Origin: Flavobacteriia bacterium
GTDB lineage: Bacteria > Bacteroidota > Bacteroidia > Flavobacteriales_D > Crocinitomicaceae
Length of the DNA stretch: 64,000 nucleotides
Assembly: GCA_016183815.1 (NCBI GenBank)
Contig: JACPDW010000008.1
Span: 1 to 64,000, forward strand
Direction of reading: 5' to 3'
Shown here: positions 44,663 to 55,088 of the stretch, one piece after another
How the letters are laid out: the number at the start of each line of letters is the position of its first letter
Numbering within the stretch: position 1 is the first letter of the stretch
Made by a program: the position numbers and the translations under genes
The notes under the pieces: generated by a model
Seen by the model: the letters and a program-made list of their open reading frames with translations, nothing else
Told to the model about the DNA's origin: nothing
Database searches by the model: none

Positions 44663-46078
44663 ATGAAAAACAAATTTTCTATTCATTCATTATTAAGTTA
44701 TTCAATAGGTTTTGTTTTTATTTTGTGTTTATTTTTTCTTGAAGCACAACTTATCGCTGCGAACGGTAACAAAGTTGAAACATGGTTCTTAATTTTTCCT
44801 ATTATACGTTATGTAGCCATTGCTTTTTTATTGTGGATTTCTTATAAAAGAAAAAAATTGTCCTTGTTTATTTTCACTTCAATGCTTCTTGGAATTGAAG
44901 TAGGAATGGATTTTCCAGATGTAGCATTAGAAATGGAACGTTTTGGGAAAATATTTTTACGTTTAGTGAAATCGTTGGTTGGACCTTTGATATTTGCAAC
45001 ATTAGTCGTTGGAATAGCTGGTCATAGCAACCTAAAGCAGGTTGGTCGTATCGGATTAAAAAGCATCATTTATTTTGAAGTGGTGACAACCATAGCTTTG
45101 TTTGTCGGTTTGTTAGCAATCAATATTAGTCAAGCTGGAGTAGGAGTAGAGGTAGATGCAGGTGAAAAAGAAATCGCAAAATCAACCGAGTTACTTGAAC
45201 AAACAAAAGTCCATAAAGATCATATCGTAGAGATTTTTCCTGAAAATTTTGCCAAATCAATGGCTGAAAATCAAGTTTTACAAATAGTAGTTTTTTCAGT
45301 GATTTTTGCTATTGGACTAGGAATGGTGAAAAAACATCAACATAAAGAAACGATGCTACATTTTTGTGAAAGTCTAAGTGAAGTGATGTTTAAATTCACC
45401 GATTTGGTCATGTACCTTGCACCTTTAGCTGTTTTTGGTGCATTAGCTTGTACAGTGGCTAAAAGTGGAGTGGAAATTTTAATGAATTTGTTACAACTAA
45501 TAATTACTTTATATATCTCCTTATTAGTTTTTGTTTTTGGAGTACTATTGCCAATCGCTTACTTCTTTAAAGTGCCAATTAGAAGGTTTGTAAAAGCTGT
45601 AACTGAGCCAGTTACTTTAGCTTTTGCCACAGCAAGTAGTGAAGCAGCACTACCTAAAGCCATGGAAAATATGGAAAATATAGGTGTATCTAAAAATGTG
45701 GCTGCTTTTGTAATTCCTACTGGTTATAGTTTTAATCTTGATGGTACGACTTTGTATTTATCTTTGGCAACGGTATTTGTGGCTCAAATGTCTGGCGTAA
45801 ATCTAAGTGTGGGCGAACAAATCAGTATTTGTTTGGTATTGATGCTCACCTCAAAAGGTGTGGCAGGTGTTCGTGGAGCAAGTTTTGTAATCTTAGCAGG
45901 AACTGTTGCTTCAATGGGATTAAATCCTGAAAAGGCAAGTGTAATTTTAGCAGTTGATGCATTGATGGACATGGCAAGAACAAGTGTAAATGTTTTAGGA
46001 AATTGTTTGGCGTCAGTTGTTATTGCCAAAAGTGAAAATGAATTTCATTTAAGCCCTTTGGAGGAGGAAGTTTTTTAA
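44663..46078 (+). CDS. Dicarboxylate/amino acid:cation symporter
   Basis: A 471-residue DAACS-family transporter (glutamate/aspartate/C4-dicarboxylate with Na+ or H+). An extra pair of N-terminal helices (about 13-60) precedes the family core. Conserved stretches: VKSLVGPLIFATLVVGIAG (about 104-122), ATASSEAALPKAMENME (about 325-341) with the Ser-rich hairpin, PTGYSFNLDGTTLYLSLATVFVAQ (about 354-377) and LTSKGVAGVRGASFVIL. Last gene of the aspC-led operon (10 bases after the beta-oxidation gene); uptake of aspartate or related acids would fit aspC. Confidence 0.88.
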   Translation: MKNKFSIHSLLSYSIGFVFILCLFFLEAQLIAANGNKVETWFLIFPIIRYVAIAFLLWISYKRKKLSLFIFTSMLLGIEVGMDFPDVALEMERFGKIFLRLVKSLVGPLIFATLVVGIAGHSNLKQVGRIGLKSIIYFEVVTTIALFVGLLAINISQAGVGVEVDAGEKEIAKSTELLEQTKVHKDHIVEIFPENFAKSMAENQVLQIVVFSVIFAIGLGMVKKHQHKETMLHFCESLSEVMFKFTDLVMYLAPLAVFGALACTVAKSGVEILMNLLQLIITLYISLLVFVFGVLLPIAYFFKVPIRRFVKAVTEPVTLAFATASSEAALPKAMENMENIGVSKNVAAFVIPTGYSFNLDGTTLYLSLATVFVAQMSGVNLSVGEQISICLVLMLTSKGVAGVRGASFVILAGTVASMGLNPEKASVILAVDALMDMARTSVNVLGNCLASVVIAKSENEFHLSPLEEEVF

Positions 46079-47183
46079 CTAACTTTTGTTTATTTCTCAT
46101 AATATTTTTTTAGAAAAGATAAAATAGAGTTTGTTAATTATTCCATTATTTTGTATGAGGACTAGTTGTGCTGTGTATATAACTAGGAATTTTACAATAG
46201 ACTTTTATCAATGGATAAACTGCAACAATCAGTATTTATCAATTCCAGACGATACCTTATACCATATACAATTATTAATAACCTGAGTTCGATTATTAAA
46301 ATTGGATTCAGACCACTCAAAAACAATGAGTTATGAATGACACTTTTGAAGATTTATCGAGATAAATCGATAAAGGTTTGTGAAGTAAATCGTTGTTTAT
46401 CAGCGGAATATTTTTTCACTTTATATAAAAACCTGTTATACTTCGTTGTTTTCTCTCGATTTAGCCCGCTAAATTTTCAATCAAAATCCTTGTCTAACAG
46501 TTCTTTTTATTAATCTGAATTTCAATTAACTATCGAACTCAGGTTAATAATTAGATTATCAAAACGATACAGTTTTTACATAAATTATAAGAAATAAACC
46601 TTTCTATTGACAAAGAAAATGCAGGGAATAAATGGTTTAGATAAAATTTGATTGACTGAAATTTTAAACTTAGCCTTTAAAAGTGCGAACAATTGTAACA
46701 CTATGAGTTTTACTTTTGTTAAGAAAAATCTACAAAAACTATTTTTATCAAAGGGAAAAAGAAAATTTTACAGTAAACTCTGAAAACCAACTTTATAATC
46801 AAAATTTAAAACAATAGAATATAAATTCTAACAAATAATACAAAAATAAATAAATTAAATATTACAAAATTTTAAAAAACCTATACAATATGAATACAAC
46901 ATGTTCCTAAATCCAGTGAAAGTAAAACCAAAGATAATATAGACCAATAAAATAATCTTCCTAGGGTATGTATTCTTTATTAATTGTAATTTGAAAAAAA
47001 ATATTGTAAACATAATTTTTTTTTAGTATGAATTTTAATTAGAAATAATTATATGTTAATTCAAACCACAAATTGCGAATATAAATTTTTATAATACTAA
47101 TATATAAAATATTAATTACAATATCATATAACAATTTTAAAAGTAAAATATTGATTTAAATTTGATTTGAAAAGTTAAAGAAA
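46079..47183. other. 1.1 kb gene-free AT-rich region
   Basis: I find no credible coding frame. It contains the inverted-repeat element at about 46273-46553; the rest is AT-rich with short homopolymers and no recognisable RNA gene. Promoter elements for the orphan gene at 47184 are not obvious. Confidence 0.6.
46273..46553. mobile_element. MITE-like element with imperfect terminal inverted repeats
   Basis: The left end (46273-46312) and right end (46514-46553) are inverted copies sharing an exact 14-base core AACCTGAGTTCGAT and extending with mismatches to about 33 bases (..TTAA..ATTG.ATTCAGA). The roughly 280-base interior has no long open frame. The size and ends fit a non-autonomous element or the remnant of an insertion sequence. 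No transposase is present in the window. Confidence 0.5.
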
Positions 47184-47708
47184 ATGAATAAAATATCTTA
47201 TTTAGTTATAAAAGTCTATTTTATAATGACACTAATTACATTAAATTCTTTTTTATCATTATCACAAACACAAGAATTTGAAGAAAAAATACAACAATTA
47301 GTTAATTGGCAGGAGAGAAATTTAAATATTGAAATAATTAATCAAAAATATTTAATTGATTTTAGTGAATTTGAATTAAGTAAATTAAGTGGAAAATACA
47401 TTGTTTATAATGAAAATATTCAAATAAGAGAATTAGACAATTTTGATAAGTTAAGAATTCAAGATTATAATGATAAAATTAATAAAAGTTCAAGCAATGT
47501 ATTAATAGGTTTAGATACTGAAAAATCACTTGTTGAATCTTGGTTAAAAAAACATCCTAATATTATAATTAAAAAAATTTCGCAAAACAATGAAAACAAT
47601 AATATAGATAATTTAACATCAAATAATTGTATATATATAAAAGGAGAGAATATAAAATGGAATGATGTTGAGAAATATATGGAATTAAATAGCCATTTAA
47701 GTGAATAA
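47184..47708 (+). CDS. Orphan secreted protein, function unknown
   Basis: A 174-residue protein with an N-terminal hydrophobic stretch, probably a signal peptide (about 5-28, ending SLSQ). Then come Glu/Asn/Ile-rich regions with no recognised motif; it contains LVNWQERNLNIEIINQKYLIDF and a late NNCIYIKGENIKW. Strongly Asn/Ile/Lys-biased and AT-rich even for this window, which can mean recent acquisition or fast evolution. The large T9SS protein follows 96 bases later and could be co-expressed. No function assigned. Confidence 0.6.
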   Translation: MNKISYLVIKVYFIMTLITLNSFLSLSQTQEFEEKIQQLVNWQERNLNIEIINQKYLIDFSEFELSKLSGKYIVYNENIQIRELDNFDKLRIQDYNDKINKSSSNVLIGLDTEKSLVESWLKKHPNIIIKKISQNNENNNIDNLTSNNCIYIKGENIKWNDVEKYMELNSHLSE

Positions 47709-47804
47709 AGATATACATTCAACTTTCAAATTAATATAATAAAATTATTCAAATTATTATAGAATAATGATTTAAATGTATTTAAAAAAAAATAAAGATG
47801 TAAT

Positions 47805-50800
47805 ATGAAAACAATTACTATTTTAGTGATATTCACAGTATTAACTTTTAATAAAAAAGTTTTTAGCCAATTTGTTTATTCTTTTGGATCTAGTAATGTA
47901 GCATATGTTGCATTAGGAGCAGGATCTACAAATATAGGTACAGCATTAATTGGTGATTACTCTCAAGACATTAATTTAGGTTTTATTTTTAATTATGGAT
48001 GTAACTCATATTCACAAATTGATATTTCTGAGTATGGATATTTATCATTTGATAATACTGATGTTAGTTCAAATTTTGCGAATAATTTATCACCAATTGC
48101 AAATAATAGAATAATTGCACCATTTTGGGATCAGCAGAATTCAAACTCTAATATTATTCGATATCAAACAACTGGAGTAGCTCCAAACAGAATATTTACA
48201 GTTGAATGGGATCAGATGAAAATAAATTTTCCTGCAGCTTCTCCATGTCTAACTTATCAAGTAAAATTATATGAAACGTCAAACATTATTGAGTATAGAT
48301 ATAAACAGGAAATAGGTCTTTTTTCTGTATCAGGTGCAAGTATTGGAATATCAGGGGATGGTGGTGTTTTTTACTCATTAGATGGAACTGGTGTAAGTCC
48401 TGCTGTTTCGACCTTAATTAGTACAAATAACATTTTAACCAAACCAGCCTCGAATCAAGTTTATTCGTTTACACCTGTTATGTGTTCTGGAATGCCAAAT
48501 GCAGGTATAACCACAGCTAGTATTAATCCTACTTCATGCGATGGATCAATGTATTCGTTGTTAACTTGTTCAGGTGCCTCAACAGAGTGTGGAAATAGTT
48601 ATCAGTGGCAATCCTCAACTGATAATATAATTTGGAATAACATTATTGGTGCTACAAATACTCAATATAATACAGGAATTATGACCCAAAGTTTATATTT
48701 TAGAAGAATAATAACTTGTAGTTTTAGTGGTTTATCTAATACTTCAAATTCATTGTATGTAGAATCACAAAATGTTATTCCTTCAAATGATGAATGTGCT
48801 AATGCAACTGTTATTGTTCCAAATCCAGGTTCAGTTTGTGCTTCTTTTTCCTCTTCAACGGTAGCTTGTGCAACTGCTTCACCTGAAGCAGGGTGTCCAG
48901 CACCTGGAAATAACGATGAAGATGACGTTTGGTTTAAATTTCAAGCAACTTCAAATACTCATGGAGTAAATATTATCAATTCTATAGGAAACACTACCGA
49001 TATATATCATTCTGTATATTCGGGTGTTTGTGGTGCTTTGGGTGCCCCTATATCTTGTATGGATGATACAAGCTCTTTTGGTGGTTTAACTATCGGAAAT
49101 TGGTATTACATAAGAGTACATTCTAAAATATTTTCAACTAATCCAAATACAACTTTTGATATTTGTGTTCAAACTTTACCAACTATGACGAATGATGATT
49201 GTATTAATGCAATTCCCATAACGGTAAATCCTTCTACTACTTGTGTTACTCCAACATCTGGAACTGTTTCAGGAGCTACTCCATCATCTGAAACTAATGG
49301 TTGTGCTGGTGGACCACCAACATTTGATGATGATGATGTATGGTATAAATTTCAAGCATCTGCAACTAGTCATACTGTTTCAGTAAGTTATGTAAGTGGT
49401 ACTACTTCTAGTTTGTTTTTCTCAACCTATTCAGGAGGTTGCGGAGTTACCATTAGTGCCCCGATAAATTGTTCATCTGCAAGTCCTAATGGTTATGCTA
49501 TCATGTCTCCTTTAACAATTGGTAATTGGTATTATGTAAGAATATATTCTCAATCAACTTTAGGAGGTCAAAATTCAATATTTAATATTTGTGTCACCTC
49601 ACCTCCAGAAAATAACGATTGTTCCAATGCATTTTCATTAACTGTTAATCCTAGTTTTGATTGTATAACTGAAACATCTGGTTCATTGTACGGAGCAAGT
49701 CCATCTGGAGAAGTTAACTCATGTGGTGTGCCTCATTCATCAAATGATGATGATGATATTTGGTATAAATTTCAAGCAACAGGAAGCACTCATAGCATTT
49801 CAATAAATGATGTATCAGGTTCTTATTTAGATTTAATGCACTCAACATATTCAGGAACTTGTGGAGCTGGTATAGGTGCTGCAATTACATGTAATGATCC
49901 AAATTACAGTAACTTAACAGGATTAACTCCTGGAAATTGGTATTATGTTAGAATTTATTCTCAAATATCTTCTATTATACCTTTTACAACAAATTTTAAT
50001 GTATGTATTACTTCACCTCCTCCTAATGATGAATGTTTAAATGCAATAAATTCAATTGTAAATGTTGATAATAATTGTACAAGCATTACAGAAGGTAGTA
50101 CAGCCGGAGCAACGGCTTCTATTCAAGCGGGATGTGGTGCACCTGGGAATGGAGATGACGATGATGTTTGGTATAGATTTACTGCAACTTCGTCCACTCA
50201 TAATATTGGTCTAAATAATATTTACGGTTCTACAATTGATTTGTACCATTCAGTTTACTCTGGTACATGTGCTGCAATTGGTGCTCCATTATATTGTAGT
50301 GATTTAGGCACTTCTGCATCTGGATTAGTAATTGGAAATGTTTATTATATAAGAGTATATACAACAGTTACAACTTCTCAAGCTACTTGGTTTGAATTAT
50401 GTATTAGTATGCCACCACCACAACCACCTGTTCCTATAAACAATCAATGTTCAGGTATTATTCAGTACTGTCAACAAGTTCCTATTACCATTAATGCAAA
50501 CACTGGTACAAATGCACAAGTTGGAAATAATTATCAATGTCTTAGTAGTCAACCTAATCCATTTTGGTACTATTTACAAGCTTCAAGTGATGGAAATATT
50601 AATTTAGATTTGCAAGGACAATTTGATACAGATTTTATTTTATACGGACCTTTTAATGATTTGGCTACTTTAAATTCAAATTGCACTACAAACAATTTTG
50701 GTGTTCCAGCTGGAGAGGTTTTAGATTGTAGTTTTTCAGCTAGTAATACAGAAGATATTAATTTTGTAGCACAACAAGGAAAATTTTATGCATTATTAAT

Positions 50801-51440
50801 AACAAATTATTCAAATGTTGTACAAACAATAACTTTGAATTTCAATCCAAGTTCTACTGGATTATGCAATTGTGAAGGTTTACCAATTAATCTATCTTAT
50901 TTTGTCGGATCTAAGATTGTAAATGGAAATTTATTAGAATGGGAAACTAATACTGAATTAAATAATGATTATTTTATAGTTCAAAAATATATTGACAATT
51001 TGTGGCAGAGTATAAAATTTATTGAAGGAAAAGGTAACTCACTTGAAAAAACACATTATTCATATGCAGATAGAATAGATTTTGAAAAAGATACTTATTA
51101 TAAATTGAAACAAGTTGACTTTGATGGAAAATATGGATTTTCTAAAATTTTGTTTATTAAAGGAGATAAAGATGATTTTTTAATAGAAGAATTAACTCCA
51201 AACCCAGTAAGCGACTATGTAAAATTTAAATTGATTTTTCCATACAACACCGAAATTAATTTTGATATTATAGATTTGAATGGAAATGTTGTTTTATACA
51301 AAGAGGAATATTGCGAAAAAAATAATACTTTATTATTTGATGTAAATGTTCAAAATTTCAATAAGGGATTATATTTTATGAGATTTACTTATAATGATGG
51401 CAATAAAATTGAAATGAAAAAAATGGTTAAAATAAATTAA
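47805..51440 (+). CDS. 1211-residue T9SS surface protein with four tandem repeats
   Basis: Signal peptide (1 to about 21), then a beta-rich N-terminal domain (22-225), an Ig-like Cys-rich segment (about 226-322), then four repeats of about 130 residues (about 327-870). Each repeat begins N(D/N)(E/D)C.NA, has a ..DDD(V/I)WYKFQA core resembling pre-peptidase C-type domains, YSG.C and GNWYYVR(I/V)YS, and ends CV or CI..PP. A fifth, divergent, ligand-like domain (about 880-1030) has NFWYYLQAS-like FWYYLQASSDGNI. The C-terminus is a type A T9SS sorting domain (TPNPVSDYVKF..NKGLYFMRF). Likely an adhesin or enzyme-free surface protein. Confidence 0.82.
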   Translation: MKTITILVIFTVLTFNKKVFSQFVYSFGSSNVAYVALGAGSTNIGTALIGDYSQDINLGFIFNYGCNSYSQIDISEYGYLSFDNTDVSSNFANNLSPIANNRIIAPFWDQQNSNSNIIRYQTTGVAPNRIFTVEWDQMKINFPAASPCLTYQVKLYETSNIIEYRYKQEIGLFSVSGASIGISGDGGVFYSLDGTGVSPAVSTLISTNNILTKPASNQVYSFTPVMCSGMPNAGITTASINPTSCDGSMYSLLTCSGASTECGNSYQWQSSTDNIIWNNIIGATNTQYNTGIMTQSLYFRRIITCSFSGLSNTSNSLYVESQNVIPSNDECANATVIVPNPGSVCASFSSSTVACATASPEAGCPAPGNNDEDDVWFKFQATSNTHGVNIINSIGNTTDIYHSVYSGVCGALGAPISCMDDTSSFGGLTIGNWYYIRVHSKIFSTNPNTTFDICVQTLPTMTNDDCINAIPITVNPSTTCVTPTSGTVSGATPSSETNGCAGGPPTFDDDDVWYKFQASATSHTVSVSYVSGTTSSLFFSTYSGGCGVTISAPINCSSASPNGYAIMSPLTIGNWYYVRIYSQSTLGGQNSIFNICVTSPPENNDCSNAFSLTVNPSFDCITETSGSLYGASPSGEVNSCGVPHSSNDDDDIWYKFQATGSTHSISINDVSGSYLDLMHSTYSGTCGAGIGAAITCNDPNYSNLTGLTPGNWYYVRIYSQISSIIPFTTNFNVCITSPPPNDECLNAINSIVNVDNNCTSITEGSTAGATASIQAGCGAPGNGDDDDVWYRFTATSSTHNIGLNNIYGSTIDLYHSVYSGTCAAIGAPLYCSDLGTSASGLVIGNVYYIRVYTTVTTSQATWFELCISMPPPQPPVPINNQCSGIIQYCQQVPITINANTGTNAQVGNNYQCLSSQPNPFWYYLQASSDGNINLDLQGQFDTDFILYGPFNDLATLNSNCTTNNFGVPAGEVLDCSFSASNTEDINFVAQQGKFYALLITNYSNVVQTITLNFNPSSTGLCNCEGLPINLSYFVGSKIVNGNLLEWETNTELNNDYFIVQKYIDNLWQSIKFIEGKGNSLEKTHYSYADRIDFEKDTYYKLKQVDFDGKYGFSKILFIKGDKDDFLIEELTPNPVSDYVKFKLIFPYNTEINFDIIDLNGNVVLYKEEYCEKNNTLLFDVNVQNFNKGLYFMRFTYNDGNKIEMKKMVKIN

Positions 51441-51449
51441 ATAATAGGC

Positions 51450-51772
51450 TTACCAACATTAGTCGCAATCCATACCTCCTGCTTATATACTAATTTTTAC
51501 TTTTCTTTTTCCGTAAAAGAAAAGTAACAAAAGAAAACTCGGCACTTATTGTTAGTAAATGCACTCCACTCGTCTATTTGCGACTCTAGCGAAAATTTCT
51601 TAAAATGAAATTATTATCTGCTGAAAAAGTGATAAGTAATTTGATATGTTTAATTTGAAAGCCTATATAATTTAAAGAATAGTAAATACTTTAAAATAGA
51701 TAATTTATTGCAAAAATACCAATTTATTTTAATGGTTTAGCATCATTAGATGCAATCCCATACCTTAAACTT
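51450..51772 (+). repeat. Imperfect direct repeats in intergenic region
   Basis: Sequence around 51450-51487 (..ACATTAGTCGCAATCC.ATACCT..CTTATA) recurs around 51737-51775 (..TCATTAGATGCAATCCCATACCT..CTTATAA), about 285 bases apart. They look like fragments of a repeated element rather than a gene. Confidence 0.35.
51497..51527. terminator. Long perfect hairpin, possible bidirectional terminator
   Basis: TTACTTTTCTTTT (51497-51509) pairs perfectly with AAAAGAAAAGTAA (51515-51527) around TCCGT. It lies between the convergent T9SS gene and ABC gene. The run of As and Ts in the stem is unlike a classical GC-rich terminator. I recall the same sequence type as a recurrent intergenic motif in Bacteroidota genomes. 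Confidence 0.45.
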
Positions 51773-51999
51773 ATAAAGTTTACTTACTCAAGATGACCAA
51801 TTAAAAATTATCTTAGATGCTGCCTTTAGCGGTGTCTATTTTCAAATTGTATGGGCATGTTTTAATATTCCGATTTTTTTCGGGAATCCTTACTAATATT
51901 GGACTTTTTAATAATTGTTTATGGTATAATAAACTCGAAACAAAAATTATCATTTGTTAAAAGCAATTTTTATTGAGAAAAAACAAAAAAATATAAAAA

Positions 52000-54900
52000 T
52001 CACTCTTTACTACTTTTATCAAATAAGTCGAGGAATTTTTTCAGCCAATCGTAATATAAAGTAATAACCGTAAAAAGAGCTACTAACCATAGTACGGTCA
52101 TATTGACCCAAAAAGTATCAATTTTTTTACCAAAAACATATTTATATGGTGCATAAAAATGAGCCTGGAAAAAAAGTTTGTTTTTCGGAAGCAGATAAAT
52201 AGAATTGTCTTTTTGATGGTATTCATTTCCATCTTCAATAATAAAATCTTCCACATATTGATTTATTACCAAATTGTGTAAACTTTCATTTTCGTAGTCT
52301 TCTTTTAACTTGATGTATTCTTCTTTTTTATAATCGGCAATAATTTGATCTATTTTATCAGAGTTTTTGTTGTATGTTTTATTGCATTGTTTTTTGATAA
52401 TATCTAAAAAACTGCCTATTCTATTGCTTAATTCAGAATGATCTTGTTTGAATTTAATTTTTTCAAGGTCTGTTATACAATTTTTACAATCTAAATTATC
52501 CCAATTTTTTTCTTCTTTTTTAATTTCATTGATTAGAATACTTTTTGACTTGTTAAAACTTTTTACTTTGATTTTATTGTTGTTAATATCATCTAGTCGT
52601 TCCTTCATTTTTGGAATCCAATAATCTCTTTTCCAGGCACTTTGACTTTTCTGTTGTTCGTAATTATAAGTGATTTTTTGAAATTTATTGTCTTTAGCTT
52701 GAACAACGATTAATGCTTCGTATGCCCATCGAGAAACCATAACGTTTCCAATCACAGGAACTTCATTTGCTTTAGAGAACCATGGATGTAATTTTTCAAA
52801 TTTCACTATAACGCCTGAAAACAACAATTGTGGAATGATTAAGAGAGGAACAGTAATATAGATAACTTTTGCCGAGTTGAAAGCCGATGAAATATTTAAG
52901 CCCATTACATTGGCAACACAAGAAGTGGAAAAAAGTATAAACCAATATTCAAACCACATTCCTTTGATTTCTAAAATACTATTTCCAATTAAAATAAAAA
53001 ATAGTGTTTGAACAGCTGAAATAATAAACAAAATAGCCAATTTAGATAAAATATAACTACTTCTAGATAAATTTAAAAAGGATTCTCTTTTAAGAATTTT
53101 TTTATCTTTAATAATCTCTTCAGCAGCAACAGTAAGTCCTAAAAATAAAGCCACTACAACTGAAATAAAAATATACTGTGGAATATTTAAATTTTCATAA
53201 AAAATGTAATCAGACTGGTTGTTTTTTGTGTTAAAAAACTTAACAAAAAAAGCTAAAATTAAAGCCAATAAAGGACCTTCTAACATGTTAATCAACATGT
53301 ATTGTTTATTGGAAAGTTTACTTAAAATATCTCTAACAAAAAATACTTTAAATTGTTTCAAACGATTGGGAACTTTACTGTTTCCTTTTAATTGAGAATA
53401 GTCTTTTGTTTGATTGTGGTTGGTTTTACTATGTAAATATTCTAAAAATTTATCGTTCCATTCTTCGGGAAGTGTTTTTCTGATTTTGGTTAAATTTCCA
53501 TACTCGTCCACCACTTTGGCTTCGATAATGTTAAATATTTGTTCTGGATTTACATTGCCACAAGCATAACATTCTCGTTCATCTGAGTTGACATGATTGA
53601 CATGTTTTTTAAAATATACAATCGCATCAATTGGATTTCCATCAAAAATTGGATAACCACCTTGATCTAATAATATTAATCGATCAAACATTTTGAAAAT
53701 ATCTGACGAAGGTTGATGAATAACTACAAAAATTAACTTACCTTTCAATGCAAGTTCCTTGAGTAAGTCCATTATATTTTCCGAATCCCTTGAAGACAAT
53801 CCAGAAGTTGGCTCATCAACAAACAAAACAGAGGGTTCTCTAATCAATTCTAAAGCGATGTTTAAACGTTTTCTTTGACCACCAGATATAGTTTTTTCTA
53901 ATGGAGATCCAACTTTTAAATGCATGGCCTCGTGAAGACCAATCATAGCTAGTAAATCAATAACTTTCTTTGCAATTTCTTTGTCGCTTAAGTCATTGAA
54001 ACAAAGTTTGGCGTTGTAATATAAATTTTGGAATACACTAAGTTCTTCGATAAGTAAATCATCTTGACTGATAAAACCTATGACACCTTCTAATTTGTTT
54101 TTTTCTTTATGGGCATCTATTCCATTAATTGTAACGATACCTGATGAAGGAGTGTAGTTGCCATTTAATACATTCAATAAAGTAGATTTCCCTGCACCAG
54201 ATCCACCCATCAATCCAACTAATTTTCCTGACTCCTCAGTGAAGTTGATTTCATGTAAACCAATTTTTCCACTTTTAAAATGATATTTCATTTTATCCAC
54301 TTTGAATTCAATTTTTTCAAAGTTTAAATCATTTAAAAATCTACTGATGATGTCACTGTAATATACTGCTTGACTTTTAGAAGTTTTTACTGCAGATCCT
54401 TGGTTAAATATATGAAAACGGTCGTTAGGAATTATCTGACCATTCATATTTAACTCATCACTTCCATAATACTTAAAAAAGAGTATATGGATGCTTTCAA
54501 TTCTTAATATACAAATGGTTTTATCAAATCCTTCAGTTACAATTTGTCGTGCATGTTTAAGTTGAAGTTCTTTGGAAGTAATGTAAAGATAATTACTATC
54601 GTCAATCATCTCATCTTTCTTCTCTATTAAATCTTTTATTCTTTTGTATTCTTCATAATCGATGTTAAAAGTCTCAGCAACTGTATTGGCAAATTCTTCT
54701 TCTTGTTCGGTAATAACAGAATTTGAGTGTATAAATTCAATAATTCTCAGCAACACAATCATTTTTTGTCGTTGAGTTAATTCTTCATTAATTTGAGAAC
54801 AAATACGTAAAACTTTAACAGAGTTTAATGAGGTTCTTTTTCTTTCCCCATCTTTTTTACTACTACTGAAATGGTGAGTAATTAAAAATTCATCGAACAT

Positions 54901-55065
54901 TTTGATATATTCCCTAACTAAAGTTGCATTTAACTCAGTTTTTAGAAATGACTCAATTATTTTTCTACCAGAAGAACTTTCAATTTTCTCAGAATTATTT
55001 ACATCATCAACTTTTGCAATGATTGCAAACAATTGCATTAAAGCACGAAATATGCGTTCACTCAT
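52000..55065 (-). CDS. TerB-like / ABCG-type ABC transporter fusion
   Basis: A 1021-residue single-chain half-transporter. N-terminal 1 to about 150 resembles a TerB-like helical domain (LFAIIAKVD..VITEQEEEFANTVAETFNID). About 175-245 is a small beta domain. The ATPase has Walker A GGSGAGKST (287-295), the signature ISGGQRKR (393-400) and Walker B VLFVDEPTSGL (413-423). A CYACGNVNPEQIF motif follows at about 510. The ABC2-type membrane part (about 600-790) is split by a long soluble insert, and a last helix lies near 985-1005. Third gene of an operon with a lipoprotein and a secreted protein. The substrate is unknown. Confidence 0.8.
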   Translation of the reverse strand: MSERIFRALMQLFAIIAKVDDVNNSEKIESSSGRKIIESFLKTELNATLVREYIKMFDEFLITHHFSSSKKDGERKRTSLNSVKVLRICSQINEELTQRQKMIVLLRIIEFIHSNSVITEQEEEFANTVAETFNIDYEEYKRIKDLIEKKDEMIDDSNYLYITSKELQLKHARQIVTEGFDKTICILRIESIHILFFKYYGSDELNMNGQIIPNDRFHIFNQGSAVKTSKSQAVYYSDIISRFLNDLNFEKIEFKVDKMKYHFKSGKIGLHEINFTEESGKLVGLMGGSGAGKSTLLNVLNGNYTPSSGIVTINGIDAHKEKNKLEGVIGFISQDDLLIEELSVFQNLYYNAKLCFNDLSDKEIAKKVIDLLAMIGLHEAMHLKVGSPLEKTISGGQRKRLNIALELIREPSVLFVDEPTSGLSSRDSENIMDLLKELALKGKLIFVVIHQPSSDIFKMFDRLILLDQGGYPIFDGNPIDAIVYFKKHVNHVNSDERECYACGNVNPEQIFNIIEAKVVDEYGNLTKIRKTLPEEWNDKFLEYLHSKTNHNQTKDYSQLKGNSKVPNRLKQFKVFFVRDILSKLSNKQYMLINMLEGPLLALILAFFVKFFNTKNNQSDYIFYENLNIPQYIFISVVVALFLGLTVAAEEIIKDKKILKRESFLNLSRSSYILSKLAILFIISAVQTLFFILIGNSILEIKGMWFEYWFILFSTSCVANVMGLNISSAFNSAKVIYITVPLLIIPQLLFSGVIVKFEKLHPWFSKANEVPVIGNVMVSRWAYEALIVVQAKDNKFQKITYNYEQQKSQSAWKRDYWIPKMKERLDDINNNKIKVKSFNKSKSILINEIKKEEKNWDNLDCKNCITDLEKIKFKQDHSELSNRIGSFLDIIKKQCNKTYNKNSDKIDQIIADYKKEEYIKLKEDYENESLHNLVINQYVEDFIIEDGNEYHQKDNSIYLLPKNKLFFQAHFYAPYKYVFGKKIDTFWVNMTVLWLVALFTVITLYYDWLKKFLDLFDKSSKE

Positions 55066-55088
55066 TTGAATTTATAGTATTAGGTAAA

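Larger units (their letters stand above)
51441..51999. other. 560-base gene-free region between convergent genes
   Basis: No coding frame is seen. It contains a long perfect hairpin (51497-51527) and two imperfect copies of a roughly 40-base sequence described separately. The rest is AT-rich. Confidence 0.6.
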
